From NCBI RefSeq assembly GCF_018388465.1, contig NZ_CP074404.1:3925909-3989908 (forward strand): a DNA stretch of 64,000 bases, read 5' to 3'. This DNA is from Cellulomonas fengjieae. GTDB lineage: Bacteria > Actinomycetota > Actinomycetes > Actinomycetales > Cellulomonadaceae. Below, piece by piece: positions 16,735-24,430 of this stretch (positions within the stretch are counted from its first letter, which is position 1; each line of letters starts with the position of its first letter). The notes below the pieces were generated by a model that did no database searches, was not told the DNA's origin, and worked only from the letters and a program-made list of their open reading frames with translations. Position numbers and translations under genes: made by a program.

Positions 16735-17193
16735 TCAGACGGTCACCAGCGACGACCAGACCTCGTTGGGGCTGTTGGTGCAGGCACCCCAGGTGAGCGT
16801 CGCCGTGCGGAAGTCCTCGATGCAGCCCATGCCCCAGTCGAGCTGGTGGATACGGCCGTCACTGGTCGGTCCCCAGTGCACCAGCAAGCCGCTGTCGCAG
16901 GCCGCGACGAAGATCCCGGAGGAGCTTCCGGTGGCCAGGCACCGGCCGTCCGGGGTGCGGATGGTCTGGTCCGCCGACGAGTAGACCCAGCGCTGCGTGG
17001 CCGAGCCGTTGCACTTCGTGGTGAACGCCGCCACCGGCCGCTCGGGGTGCTCCCGGCGGTCGACGCACAGTCCGGTGTCCTTGTTGCGCAGCTCGCTGCC
17101 GGAAGCGGCGGCCTGTGCGGGCTGTGCCGCGCCGAACAGGCTCAAGGCCAGCAGGGCGGATGCCGCCAGGGTCGAGATGATCTGTCGCACCAT
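16735..17193 (-). CDS. Secreted ricin-type (beta-trefoil) lectin-like protein
   Basis: A 152-residue exported protein. The signal peptide is VRQIISTLAASALLALSLFGAAQPAQAA with cleavage near residue 29. The mature 120 residues form one R-type trefoil: LRNKDTGLCVD, CNGSATQRWVYSSADQTIR, GRCLATGSSSG, CDSGLLVHWG and GMGCIEDFRTATLTWGAC. These show the repeated cysteines and the QxW-like QRW motif. The domain usually binds sugars; here no enzyme is attached, so it may be a free lectin or surface protein. The ATG at 17193 follows GGAG. Upstream is an array of nine-base tandem repeats (17271-17315). Confidence 0.8.
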   Translation of the reverse strand: MVRQIISTLAASALLALSLFGAAQPAQAAASGSELRNKDTGLCVDRREHPERPVAAFTTKCNGSATQRWVYSSADQTIRTPDGRCLATGSSSGIFVAACDSGLLVHWGPTSDGRIHQLDWGMGCIEDFRTATLTWGACTNSPNEVWSSLVTV

Positions 17194-17270
17194 CGTCGGG
17201 CTCCTTGTCGCGAGACTGAGTTCGGACCGTCGCACCGCCGCATTCCGACGTCGGCACCGACGTGGATCTG

Positions 17271-17315
17271 TGGAGATAGTGGAGATAGTGGAGATAGTGG
17301 AGATAGTGGAGATAG
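17271..17315. repeat. Nine-base tandem repeat (TGGAGATAG) x5
   Basis: Five exact head-to-tail copies of TGGAGATAG, followed by a partial sixth (tgga). They lie 78-122 bases upstream of the lectin start. The unit is much less GC-rich than the surroundings. Copy number could vary by slipped-strand pairing and would change promoter spacing or a leader; nine is a multiple of three, so a reading frame through it would not shift. Confidence 0.9.
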
Positions 17316-17479
17316 TGGAACTTTGCACCACTTCGGACCTGGCCACAAGGGCGGCGGACCCTGGCGGGGCGACTCGGACCCGATGAGGAGGTCGTGGCCG
17401 TCGGCGGGGCGTGGGCATGTGGAGGGCGCAGCTGCCTGAGCGGTCGACGCCCTTGGGAGGTCGCAGCTAGCGTGGCGCG

Positions 17480-18484
17480 ATGGCAACGGACCAGCGCCTG
17501 CTCACCTGGCTGCTCGACTCCGATCCCGCCCTTCGCTGGCAGGTGGAGCGGGATCTGGCGGGCGCCCCGCCCGAGACCTGGGAGGCGACTCGTGCCCGGG
17601 TCGCCACGGAGGGCTTCGGCGCCGAGCTGCTCTCGAAGCAGGACGCGGACGGTCAGTGGGCAGGCGGCGCGTACTTCCCCGCCGGATTCTTCGGGAGCGC
17701 CGAGGCCGAGCGTCCGGGCCAGCCGTGGACCGCGACGACCTGGGCGTTGAAGGACCTACGTGAGTGGGGTCTCGACGCCTCCGTGCTGACCGGGACGGCC
17801 GAGAAGATCGCGGCGAACAGTCGCTGGGAGTACGACGACCTGCCGTACTGGGGTGGTGAAGTCGACGTCTGCATCAACTCCTACACGCTCGCGACCGGGG
17901 CGTGGCTCGGTGCCGACGTCTCAGCCCTTGCCGCGTGGTTCCCCGCCCACCGACTCACCGACGGCGGCTGGAACTGTGAGGCCGAGGAAGGCCGCTCGAC
18001 TCGCTCCTCGTTCCACTCGACCCTCAACGCACTACGCGGCACGCTCGCCTATGAGCGGATCACCGGCGACACCAGCGTTCGCGCGGCCCGGCACGCCGGC
18101 GAGGAGTACCTGCTCAGCCGGCACCTGCTGTACCGGGCGTCCACAGGCTCGCCCGTCGGTGACTTCGTTGGGCAATTCGTGTTCCCGAACCGGCACCGGT
18201 ACAGCGCGCTCGTGGCGCTCGATCACTTCCGCGACGCCGCGCTGCTCGACGGGACGCCTCCCGATCCGCGTCTCGCCGATGCCGTCGATGTCGTGCGCGC
18301 CGCGCGCCAGCCGGACGGCACCTGGCTGCAGGGGGCTCCCCTGCCTGGCCGCACGTGGTTCGACGTCGATGTCCCCGAAGGCGAATCGTCGCGGTGGCTC
18401 ACTCTGATCGGAGCACGTGCGCTCGACTGGTGGGACCAGGATCCGGCTCGAACCGCTGGCGGTGCGACCGGGCGGTCGCGCTGA
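17480..18484 (+). CDS. Squalene-cyclase-like alpha-toroid protein of unknown function
   Basis: A 334-residue soluble protein. It is built from helical hairpins with QxxW-like repeats (LSKQDADGQWAGGAY, LTDGGWNCEAEEG, AARQPDGTWLQG), as in the (alpha/alpha)6 toroids of terpene cyclases and prenyltransferases. The catalytic DxDD motif of true squalene-hopene cyclases is not seen, and the protein is half their length. It is therefore probably a structural relative rather than a cyclase. TAGCGT (17468-17473) lies 6 bases before the ATG, a leaderless arrangement. No neighbour explains its role. Confidence 0.7.
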   Translation: MATDQRLLTWLLDSDPALRWQVERDLAGAPPETWEATRARVATEGFGAELLSKQDADGQWAGGAYFPAGFFGSAEAERPGQPWTATTWALKDLREWGLDASVLTGTAEKIAANSRWEYDDLPYWGGEVDVCINSYTLATGAWLGADVSALAAWFPAHRLTDGGWNCEAEEGRSTRSSFHSTLNALRGTLAYERITGDTSVRAARHAGEEYLLSRHLLYRASTGSPVGDFVGQFVFPNRHRYSALVALDHFRDAALLDGTPPDPRLADAVDVVRAARQPDGTWLQGAPLPGRTWFDVDVPEGESSRWLTLIGARALDWWDQDPARTAGGATGRSR

Positions 18485-18565
18485 CGGCATGAACGCGCGC
18501 GGCGGCACCGAGCCGACCTCGAACCGCCCGTCGGCGACGCTCGCTGCGATGCTCCGCCGATCGTC

Positions 18566-19126
18566 CTAGGGGTCAGCGAGGTTCGAGTCATCTCTGTGGA
18601 CCCGCTCGACCGCGTCTGCCAACCGCCGGGTGGTCTCGTCCAGGTCGCCCTCGACCTGCTCGACGACCACGACGCGCGGCCGTGTCGCAAGGAGCTCTCG
18701 GTGAGCAGCGACGACTTCGGCCATGGGCGCCCAGAGCGGACCGTGCACCGCCACGTCCCCGAGGTCGGCAGAGCGACGGTCGAACCGGCGCTGCGCCATC
18801 TCCACGCCCACCTCGAGCTCGACCTCGACGAACGCGGCTCCCACCTCGCTGGCGAGCGACGCCAGGTCGTCGGCGAACCCGGTCCGGCGCAAGAACTGGG
18901 GCACGATGACATCTCGGCCGCCCGTCAGGTGGGTGCGCGCCATCGCCAGCGCCAGGTCGCGCGCGGCGACGCCGGCCGAAGCGGGATCGTCCTGCCAGGC
19001 GCCGAGCAGTGAACGCACCACATCGACATCCAGCACGAGCGCAAGCGGCCGGCCATCTGCCCAGCGGCGCGCGAGCGTCGACTTGCCCGACGCCGGAGCG
19101 CCGTGGAGCAGGACGAGCAACGGCAT
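18566..19126 (-). CDS. P-loop NTPase, small-molecule kinase type (AAA_33-like)
   Basis: A 186-residue protein with Walker A GAPASGKST near the N terminus, then LVLDVDVVRSLLGAW, ALAMARTHLTGGRDVIVPQF, FVEVELEVGVEMAQRRFDRR as the lid and VVVVEQVEGDLDET. The pattern is that of small kinases such as gluconate- or chloramphenicol-phosphotransferase-like proteins. The substrate is not evident. The start at 19126 places the P-loop at residue 9, as usual. About 280 bases upstream to the next gene hold no recognisable feature. Confidence 0.75.
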   Translation of the reverse strand: MPLLVLLHGAPASGKSTLARRWADGRPLALVLDVDVVRSLLGAWQDDPASAGVAARDLALAMARTHLTGGRDVIVPQFLRRTGFADDLASLASEVGAAFVEVELEVGVEMAQRRFDRRSADLGDVAVHGPLWAPMAEVVAAHRELLATRPRVVVVEQVEGDLDETTRRLADAVERVHRDDSNLADP

Positions 19127-19404
19127 GCAGTCATCTTGTCGCTGAAGCACTCCGGCGTCGCGCGTCCCGCCGCTGCTGCTGGAACCGGTCGAGCCTCGAA
19201 CACGCCTGACCTGACGGCTCGCGGCGGGAACGGCGGCGCAGCGAAGGCTGGCGCTGCAGCGAAGTCCAACCAGGCAACCGCCGTCGAGGTGCGCTCTTGC
19301 CCGGCCCTCGGGTGACGGGTGAACATTGACCCACGGGCAAGTTCCGTTCACACAAGGGCGGCGACGGGGCTTGAGCCTCCTGAGCTGCTCCAAGAGGTGC
19401 CAGC

Positions 19405-19908
19405 ATGGCGCAGAACGAGCCCGTGCGAGAGCCGCTCGTCGTACCTGCGTGGCACGACCCAAAGGCGCGCACCGTCGTTTTCAACCCGTCAGACTTCGAG
19501 GTTGGCATCGTGGTGGTGACCGACGAGCTCATCAGCTTCGCCACGAAGGACACGGCCACGTTCGTCGCACCCTGCAGCCAGGTCGGCGTGAAGTGGCTCA
19601 GAATGGCGCGGCCCACACGCGGGTGCGAGATGACGTTCGCCGGGGAACGGCATCGGTTCTACTTCGCACGACCGCTCGAATCCGTCCCGGGGATCGACGA
19701 GACGGGCGCGCAAGCCGCCCTTGGCAACATCTCGGTCGCTGCGGACCTACTGGAGCTCGCAACCGGGCCCCTCGCGACCTTCGCCTCCGTCACAGGCTTC
19801 CTCGGCGAGCTCGCCGCACTCCCCGGCGAGGTGCTCGCCGCCCGCCGGGGCATCCGAAACGGCGACTCGGTGCGGCAAAGACTGGAGTCCGCCGCTGCCG
19901 AGGCCTGA
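19405..19908 (+). CDS. Hypothetical protein with a possible PH/GRAM-like N-terminal domain
   Basis: A 167-residue protein. Residues 25-90 form a run of short strands (TVVFNPSDFEVGIVVVTDEL, ISFATKDTATFVAPCSQVGV, CEMTFAGERHRFYFARP) with the rhythm of a bacterial PH/GRAM-like domain. The C-terminal part is helical and hydrophobic (ALGNISVAADLLELATGPLA), with SVTGFLGELAALPGEV possibly membrane associated. The ATG has AAGAGG 8 bases upstream. The gene is slightly less GC-rich than its neighbours. I recognise no family; the domain idea is inference from pattern only. Confidence 0.5.
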   Translation: MAQNEPVREPLVVPAWHDPKARTVVFNPSDFEVGIVVVTDELISFATKDTATFVAPCSQVGVKWLRMARPTRGCEMTFAGERHRFYFARPLESVPGIDETGAQAALGNISVAADLLELATGPLATFASVTGFLGELAALPGEVLAARRGIRNGDSVRQRLESAAAEA

Positions 19909-20081
19909 CCACAGCTCGAACACACCGGAACGGGCGCGACCCTTGCGCTGCGGGCGGAGCCGTTCAGAGTACGGATCGTCGTGGACGCCCCCGGCCCGCT
20001 CGGCTGGATGGGTTCATCAAGGTGCGTAATGGTCGGTCAGGGGCCGAACGAGGTCTGGCGGCCAGCGAAGCCGGCCTGCGG

Positions 20082-20183
20082 TCAGTGCAGGCAGCGCAGT
20101 GCGCCGGGTCCGAGCAGGCCGCCCAGCAGCAGCGCGGTGCCGGACGTGACGCCGAGCCGGTAGGGCGTTGGGGCGGCCGTCAT
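20082..20183 (-). pseudogene. Remnant of an amino-acid permease (APC family), N-terminal fragment
   Basis: The frame starts at an ATG overlapping the stop of the DUF2000 gene (ATGA) and reads TPYRLGVTSGTALLLGG then LLGPGALRCLH before a stop. This matches the opening of actinobacterial APC permeases, which run on into LLLPALxA. Shifting the frame after GPGAL gives LPALTAG, so at least one frameshift is present, and the rest of the gene is missing. It looks like the second gene of a DUF2000-permease operon lost by deletion. Homology is from memory of the family. Confidence 0.5.
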
Positions 20184-20581
20184 GCCATCAGTTCGAGGCG
20201 CTTGGTCAGCTTGGTGACGCCGTTGCGCGGGCCGTGCACGATCAGGCCCACGTAGTCGAGGGTGTGCGACGGTGTCGCGGCCAAGGCTTGCTCGTACTCC
20301 GGGTAGGTGCGCGACCGGCGGGCCACCTCGTTGAAGCCGACCACCGTGACGTCCGCTGCACTGGTGGCCTGATCGTGCAGGGCACGCAGCTCCTCTGCCG
20401 AGGCGACGAGCGTGGGTACGGGTACCGGGTTCAGACCCGCGTGCAACGTCCCGGAGGCGTCCGGGCTGTCGGCTGCGACGGATCGCTCGAGGCGACCGCC
20501 GAGCGCGAGCCCCAGAACGGCCGCGGCGTTGGCCGCCAGCGCCGGTGGTAGATCAGCACGCAGCACCAGAACGATCTTCAC
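20180..20581 (-). CDS. DUF2000 domain protein
   Basis: A 133-residue soluble protein: VKIVLVLRADLPPALAANAA, AVLGLALGG, then VPTLVASAEELRALHDQA, VTVVGFNEVARRS, YPEYEQALA and LDYVGLIVHGPRNGVTKLTK. These are typical of DUF2000, a small Rossmann-like family of unknown function often encoded beside Lrp/AsnC regulators and transporters. The GTG at 20581 is preferred because GGAGG stands 8 bases upstream; a GTG at 20587 is too close. It is divergent from the Lrp gene, which probably controls it. Confidence 0.82.
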   Translation of the reverse strand: MKIVLVLRADLPPALAANAAAVLGLALGGRLERSVAADSPDASGTLHAGLNPVPVPTLVASAEELRALHDQATSAADVTVVGFNEVARRSRTYPEYEQALAATPSHTLDYVGLIVHGPRNGVTKLTKRLELMA

Positions 20582-20661
20582 AACCACGTCCTCCCACCAT
20601 CCTCGATCATCGGCTTCTGGCCGAAACGGTAGGCGGATGAGCGGGTGGAAAGACTTGTCAC

Positions 20662-20674
20662 CGAACTTTGTTCG
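20662..20674. promoter_or_regulatory. Candidate Lrp-family operator
   Basis: CGAACTTTGTTCG is a perfect inverted repeat (5-3-5) in the 115-base region between the divergent DUF2000 and Lrp genes. It sits 23 bases before the Lrp start and near where the -35 of its leaderless promoter would be. Assignment to this regulator is by position only. Confidence 0.5.
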
Positions 20675-20696
20675 ATACCGGTTCTACCCTGACGAG

Positions 20697-21155
20697 ATGG
20701 ATGAACTTGATTCGGTGATCGTGAGCGAGCTGCAACGCGATGCGCGGCTGACCAACCGCGAGCTCGCACGCCGGCTGGGCATCGCCCCCTCCACATGCCT
20801 GGAACGGGTGCGACTGCTCCGCCGCCGTGGCGTGATCCTCGGCTACCGGGCCGCGATCTCCCCGGCAGCGCTCAACCGACAGGTTGAGGCCTTCATCTCG
20901 ACACGCCTGCGGCCGCTGAACCGGACGGTGATCGACGGATTCAGAGCGGCCGTCCTCGACCTGCCCGAGGTCGTGGCCGTGTACGTGATAGCCGGCGACG
21001 AGGACTTCCTGATCCACGTCGCCGTGCCCGACCTGGACCACCTGCACGCCTTCCTTGTCGACCGCCTCGCACAACGCCGCGAGGTGGTGAGCTTTCGCAG
21101 CCAGATCGTCTACCAGAGCGCCCACAAGGATGTGCTCGAACGCCTACCCCTCTGA
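20697..21155 (+). CDS. Lrp/AsnC-family transcriptional regulator
   Basis: A 152-residue regulator with a DNA-binding domain (1-55: MDELDSVIVSELQRDARLTN, RRLGIAPSTCLERVRLLRRRG) and a RAM ligand domain (65-140: VEAFISTRLR, DLPEVVAVYVIAGDEDFLIH). Glycines of the ligand loop are kept (IAGDEDFL). TACCCT (20685-20690) stands 6 bases before the ATG, the leaderless spacing. It is divergent from DUF2000 and the permease remnant, so its original job was probably sensing an amino acid and controlling that operon. Confidence 0.92.
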   Translation: MDELDSVIVSELQRDARLTNRELARRLGIAPSTCLERVRLLRRRGVILGYRAAISPAALNRQVEAFISTRLRPLNRTVIDGFRAAVLDLPEVVAVYVIAGDEDFLIHVAVPDLDHLHAFLVDRLAQRREVVSFRSQIVYQSAHKDVLERLPL

Positions 21156-21205
21156 GCCGCCCCGGACACGCCGAGGCGTACCCACGACGCCGGCCCGGCG
21201 ACGGT

Positions 21206-21811
21206 CTAGAGCCAGCCGAACCGCTCGGCGGTCCTGACCGCCTCGGCACGGGTGGACGCGTCGAGCTTGGCCTGGGCGGCGAGCAGGTAGTTGCGCACGG
21301 TGCCCGGTGCCAGGTGCGCCCGCTGCGCGATGACGGCGGCGGGTAGGTCGAACGACGCCAGGCGCAGCACCTCGAGCTCACGCGGGCTGAGCGGACACGG
21401 CGGAGCGCTGAGCGCGTCGGCCGCCAGACCCGGGTCGACGTACCGCCCACCGGCGTGAACGGTGCGCAGCACGTCCGCGAGCGTCGCGCCGGACGCGCCC
21501 TTGGTGACGAAGCCCCGCGCGCCCGACTCGAGCGCGCGGCGCAGGTGCGCCGGGCGGCCGCGGCCGGTGAGGACCACGACCCGGCACCCGGGCAGCGCGC
21601 GCGTGATCTCGGCAGCGACCGCCACGCCGTCGAGGCCGGGCATCTCGAGGTCGACGAGCGCGACGTCCGGGCGGTGCGCGAGCGCGGCCGCGACAGCGGC
21701 CGGCCCGTCGGCGGCCTGCGCGACGACGTCGAGGTCGTCCTCGAGTGCGAGCAGCGCGGCGACGGCGGAGCGGACGAGCTCCTCGTCGTCGGCGAGCAGG
21801 ACGCGGATCAC
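21206..21811 (-). CDS. NarL/DesR-type response regulator
   Basis: A 201-residue response regulator: receiver with DDEE (8-11), phospho-acceptor Asp in ALVDLEMPG, and the conserved Lys in GFVTKGASG. The C-terminal LuxR helix-turn-helix has LSPRELEVLRLASFDLPAAV and HLAPGTVRNYLLAAQAKL. The GTG start overlaps the stop of the kinase gene by four bases. It resembles DesR, which responds to membrane state in other Gram-positives, but the signal here is not known. Confidence 0.92.
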   Translation of the reverse strand: MIRVLLADDEELVRSAVAALLALEDDLDVVAQAADGPAAVAAALAHRPDVALVDLEMPGLDGVAVAAEITRALPGCRVVVLTGRGRPAHLRRALESGARGFVTKGASGATLADVLRTVHAGGRYVDPGLAADALSAPPCPLSPRELEVLRLASFDLPAAVIAQRAHLAPGTVRNYLLAAQAKLDASTRAEAVRTAERFGWL

Positions 21812-23034
21812 GGTGCGTCGGCTCCGGGCGCGGCGGGAACGACCCGCGGAACAGGCACGCTCGCCCGGAGCAGGAACTCGTCGCCCAGCCTCTCGACCCG
21901 CAGCGACCCACCCGCGTCGGCGAGCCGCGCGGCCAGCCCGTCGAGCCCGGAGCTGTGCGCGTCCGCGACCCGGGTGTCGACGCCGTCGTTGCGGACGGTG
22001 AGCGTCGCGAACCCGCTGGCCGACGCGGCCGCGGCGCCGCCCTCAGGGTCGACCCTGACCTCGACGCGGCACCACGTGGCGCGGCTGTGCCGCAGCACGT
22101 TCGTCACCGCCTCGCGCAGCACGGGCGCGAGCCGGGCCGCGATGTCCGGCGGCACGTCGGCGGCCTCCCCGACGACCGTGCACCGCACACCCACCGAGTC
22201 GAGCACCTGGCGCACGGCCGCCACCTCTTCGTGCAGGTCGACCGAGCGGTAGGCGTGCACGGCCTGCCGGACCTCCGCGAGCGCCGTCGTCGCGAGCCGC
22301 TGGATCTGGGCGGCCTCGTCGCGCACGGCCGGGTCACCCGCAGGCAGGCGCACGACGAGCTCGGCCTTGAGCGCGATGACGGTGAGGCTGTGCCCGAGCA
22401 GGTCGTGCACGTCCCGGGCGAACCGCAGCCGCTCCTCCCCGGCCGCCAGGCGCGCGCGGGCGTCGCGGCCGGCGTCGGCGTCGAGCAGCAGCGCCCACAT
22501 CCACACCGGCGCCCAGTTGACGGCCGCGACGAACAAGCCGATCCCACCCGTCACCACGAGCGCCTGCACGGGCGATCCCCCGACCGCCCCGGCCACCACC
22601 ACGCTCACCGCGGCGCAGACCGACGCCACGACGACGACCCACCGCCACGTCACGAGCAGCGGTGCGATGCCGACGACGCCCGCGCCGACCCACGCCCACG
22701 TGGCCCACCGCCCGCCCGCGACCGGCCCCACGAGCGCGACGGACGCCACGGTCGTCAGGACGAGGGCGAGGGTCCACGCCCGCCGGGTCCCGGCCGGCGT
22801 CCACGGCGTCACCGCCCCGTGCACCGCGCCCGCCGACGCCACCGTGACCGCGACGATCCCCAGCGCGCCCAGGGCGACCCACAGCGGTCGCGGCTCGTCG
22901 GCCAGTCCGAGGCCGGGCATCACGAGGCTCGTGCACACCGTCGTCGCCAGCCACACGAGGACGAGCGCCCGCGCACGACCCAGCCGTCGGTCGCGCGGGG
23001 CGGCCGCCCACGGCAACGCTGCGACGGTGTTCAC
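21808..23034 (-). CDS. DesK-type sensor histidine kinase
   Basis: A 408-residue membrane kinase with about five to six transmembrane segments in the first 190 residues. A HisKA_3 domain has RFARDVHDLLGHSLTVIALK (the His is the phospho-acceptor). The ATPase domain has LREAVTNVLRHSRAT and LTVRNDGVDTR. The GTG at 23034 is chosen because TAGCAT (23042-23047, minus) lies 7 bases upstream and no ribosome site is visible. It forms an operon with the response regulator. The divergent membrane protein gene to its right may be its target. Confidence 0.9.
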   Translation of the reverse strand: MNTVAALPWAAAPRDRRLGRARALVLVWLATTVCTSLVMPGLGLADEPRPLWVALGALGIVAVTVASAGAVHGAVTPWTPAGTRRAWTLALVLTTVASVALVGPVAGGRWATWAWVGAGVVGIAPLLVTWRWVVVVASVCAAVSVVVAGAVGGSPVQALVVTGGIGLFVAAVNWAPVWMWALLLDADAGRDARARLAAGEERLRFARDVHDLLGHSLTVIALKAELVVRLPAGDPAVRDEAAQIQRLATTALAEVRQAVHAYRSVDLHEEVAAVRQVLDSVGVRCTVVGEAADVPPDIAARLAPVLREAVTNVLRHSRATWCRVEVRVDPEGGAAAASASGFATLTVRNDGVDTRVADAHSSGLDGLAARLADAGGSLRVERLGDEFLLRASVPVPRVVPAAPGADAP

Positions 23035-23079
23035 AGGCGTGATGCTAGGCGCGGCGGGCGCACGGCGGACCCGTGCGAT

Positions 23080-23099
23080 CCGCACCGGATCCGGTGCGG
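23080..23099. promoter_or_regulatory. Perfect 20-base palindrome between divergent genes
   Basis: CCGCACCGGATCCGGTGCGG is symmetric over its full length. It lies 46 bases upstream of the sensor kinase GTG and 45 bases upstream of the membrane protein ATG, almost exactly midway. It is a strong candidate binding site for the neighbouring response regulator or another dimeric regulator. Confidence 0.6.
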
Positions 23100-23143
23100 A
23101 GGACCCGGGACCCGCGGGCGCCCATCAGCCCGAGCGTGAGTCC

Positions 23144-24016
23144 ATGGACACCACGACGTACCCAGCACCGCAGCACCGCACCGCGACGACCACGGCACCC
23201 CCGCCCCGCGGGCCGGCCGCGACCTTCGCCCTCCATCTCGGCGCCATGGCCGTGGCCATGCTCCTCGGGATGCTCCTGCTCGCCCCCGTCGCGACCGCCC
23301 TCGCCGACGCCGCGGGGTGGGACCAGGCCGCAGCCGGCCCCGAGGCCGAGGCCCTCGTCATGGCGGCGACCATGACCCTCGGCATGGCCGTGTGGATGGT
23401 GCACCGCGGGCACGGTCCGCGGGCGGTCGGCGAGATGACGGCGGCGATGGTCCTGCCCTTCGCGATGGGCCTCGCCCCGTACTGGGCCGGTCTGGTGAGC
23501 GCCGCGGACGCTCTCGTCGTCGGCCACGTCCTCATGCTCCCCGCCATGGTCGGCGCGATGCTCCTGCGCCGGTCGGAGTACACCGGCGGGCATGCCCACA
23601 TCCGGGCGCGCACGGCATGGGGCCGGGCGGTCGAGGCGGTCGCGCACCGTTGGCCGACGCTGCTCGCTCTCGGTCTGACGTTCGACTCGTGGCTGCGCCC
23701 GGGCATCCCGCCCGCGTGGACGCTGCTCCTCCTCGGGGCGGAGTACCTCGTCATCGGCGCGGTGCGACGCGAGTTCCACCGCGACCGGCTGCTGGCGGCG
23801 CACATCGCCGGGTTCGTCCTCTACCTCGGGCTCGCCGCCGTCGCAGCCACGACGCCGGCCACGGTCGCCGGACCCGTCATCGCCGCCGCGTGGATCCTGC
23901 ACATCGCCTGGGACGCTGCGCTGCACCGGGCCGACCGGGTCACGTGGCGCTGGTACGCCGAGGCGTGCGCCGTGATCGACCTGGTCGTCGGCGTGACCGT
24001 CCTGCTGGCGCTGTGA
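23144..24016 (+). CDS. Multi-pass membrane protein of unknown function
   Basis: A 290-residue integral membrane protein with about eight hydrophobic segments, including ATFALHLGAMAVAMLLGMLL, a methionine-rich stretch MVLPFAMGLAPYWAGL, and VLMLPAMVGAMLLRR. Histidines occur inside or next to several segments (HRGHGPRAVGEM, GHVLMLPAM, AHIAGFVLYL, ILHIAWDAALH). The first 40 residues are Pro/Thr-rich and cytoplasmic. It is divergent from a DesK/DesR-type pair and is a likely target of it. Family not recognised; the His/Met pattern could mean metal or haem binding, which is speculation. Confidence 0.65.
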   Translation: MDTTTYPAPQHRTATTTAPPPRGPAATFALHLGAMAVAMLLGMLLLAPVATALADAAGWDQAAAGPEAEALVMAATMTLGMAVWMVHRGHGPRAVGEMTAAMVLPFAMGLAPYWAGLVSAADALVVGHVLMLPAMVGAMLLRRSEYTGGHAHIRARTAWGRAVEAVAHRWPTLLALGLTFDSWLRPGIPPAWTLLLLGAEYLVIGAVRREFHRDRLLAAHIAGFVLYLGLAAVAATTPATVAGPVIAAAWILHIAWDAALHRADRVTWRWYAEACAVIDLVVGVTVLLAL

Positions 24017-24135
24017 GCCACGGCGGCGGCGCTCGAACCTGCGCAGTCCGGCGTCGACACCCATGCCCGCAACCACGAGCCAGCGTTCAACGGTCAGCTG
24101 GAGACACTCGAGCTCGCCCCCTGCGACACGCAGCG

Positions 24136-24381
24136 CTACGCGCGGACAGCCAGGACCGTCTCGCCTGTCACGTCCGACCTCGGCCTCGATGCCTGAACGA
24201 AGACGATGTCGCCGCCCATCACCCGCGCCCGGCCGACCTGCGCTGCGTCTGCAAGGCCTGCCGATGACACGAGCCGCTCGATGCCGTGGTCGGCGTTGTC
24301 GGCCAGGTAGGCGCGCGATCGTCGGGCGTGGCCTGGTTCACCCGGCGCCATGTCGGCGATCGTCACGCGGCCGCCCGTTGA
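24136..24381 (-). pseudogene. Methyltransferase C-terminal remnant
   Basis: The minus frame reads STGGRVTIADMAPGEPGHA, LADNADHGIERLVSSAGLAD and VGRARVMGGDIVFVQASRP before its stop. This is the layout of the end of a class I methyltransferase: the strand after the PGG loop, then the final beta hairpin. The SAM-binding half is absent. The recognisable part begins at 24381, six bases from a perfect inverted repeat, so the upstream half may have been lost in a recombination event there. Assignment rests on pattern memory, not alignment. The rest of the 24017-24422 gap holds no gene I can support. Confidence 0.45.
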
Positions 24382-24386
24382 GCGGG

Positions 24387-24430
24387 CTACTTTGACCGGA
24401 TGGCGGTAGATCCGACCGGCGGTCAAAGTA
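24387..24430. repeat. Inverted repeat TACTTTGACCG / CGGTCAAAGTA
   Basis: Perfect 11-base arms (24388-24398 and 24420-24430) flank a 21-base loop. The extended left arm CTACTTTGACC occurs again in direct orientation at 25333-25343. The three copies bracket the HAD gene, whose stop codon lies inside the right arm. The AT-rich 11-mer is unlikely to recur by chance in this DNA; it may be the scar of a mobile element. Confidence 0.55.

Noticed and set aside
16735..17418. Longer lectin reading starting at 17418 that translates the nine-base repeat as a Ser-Thr-Ile array.
   Set aside because: It would bury the signal peptide about 75 residues in; ATG 17193 with GGAG gives a normal exported protein.
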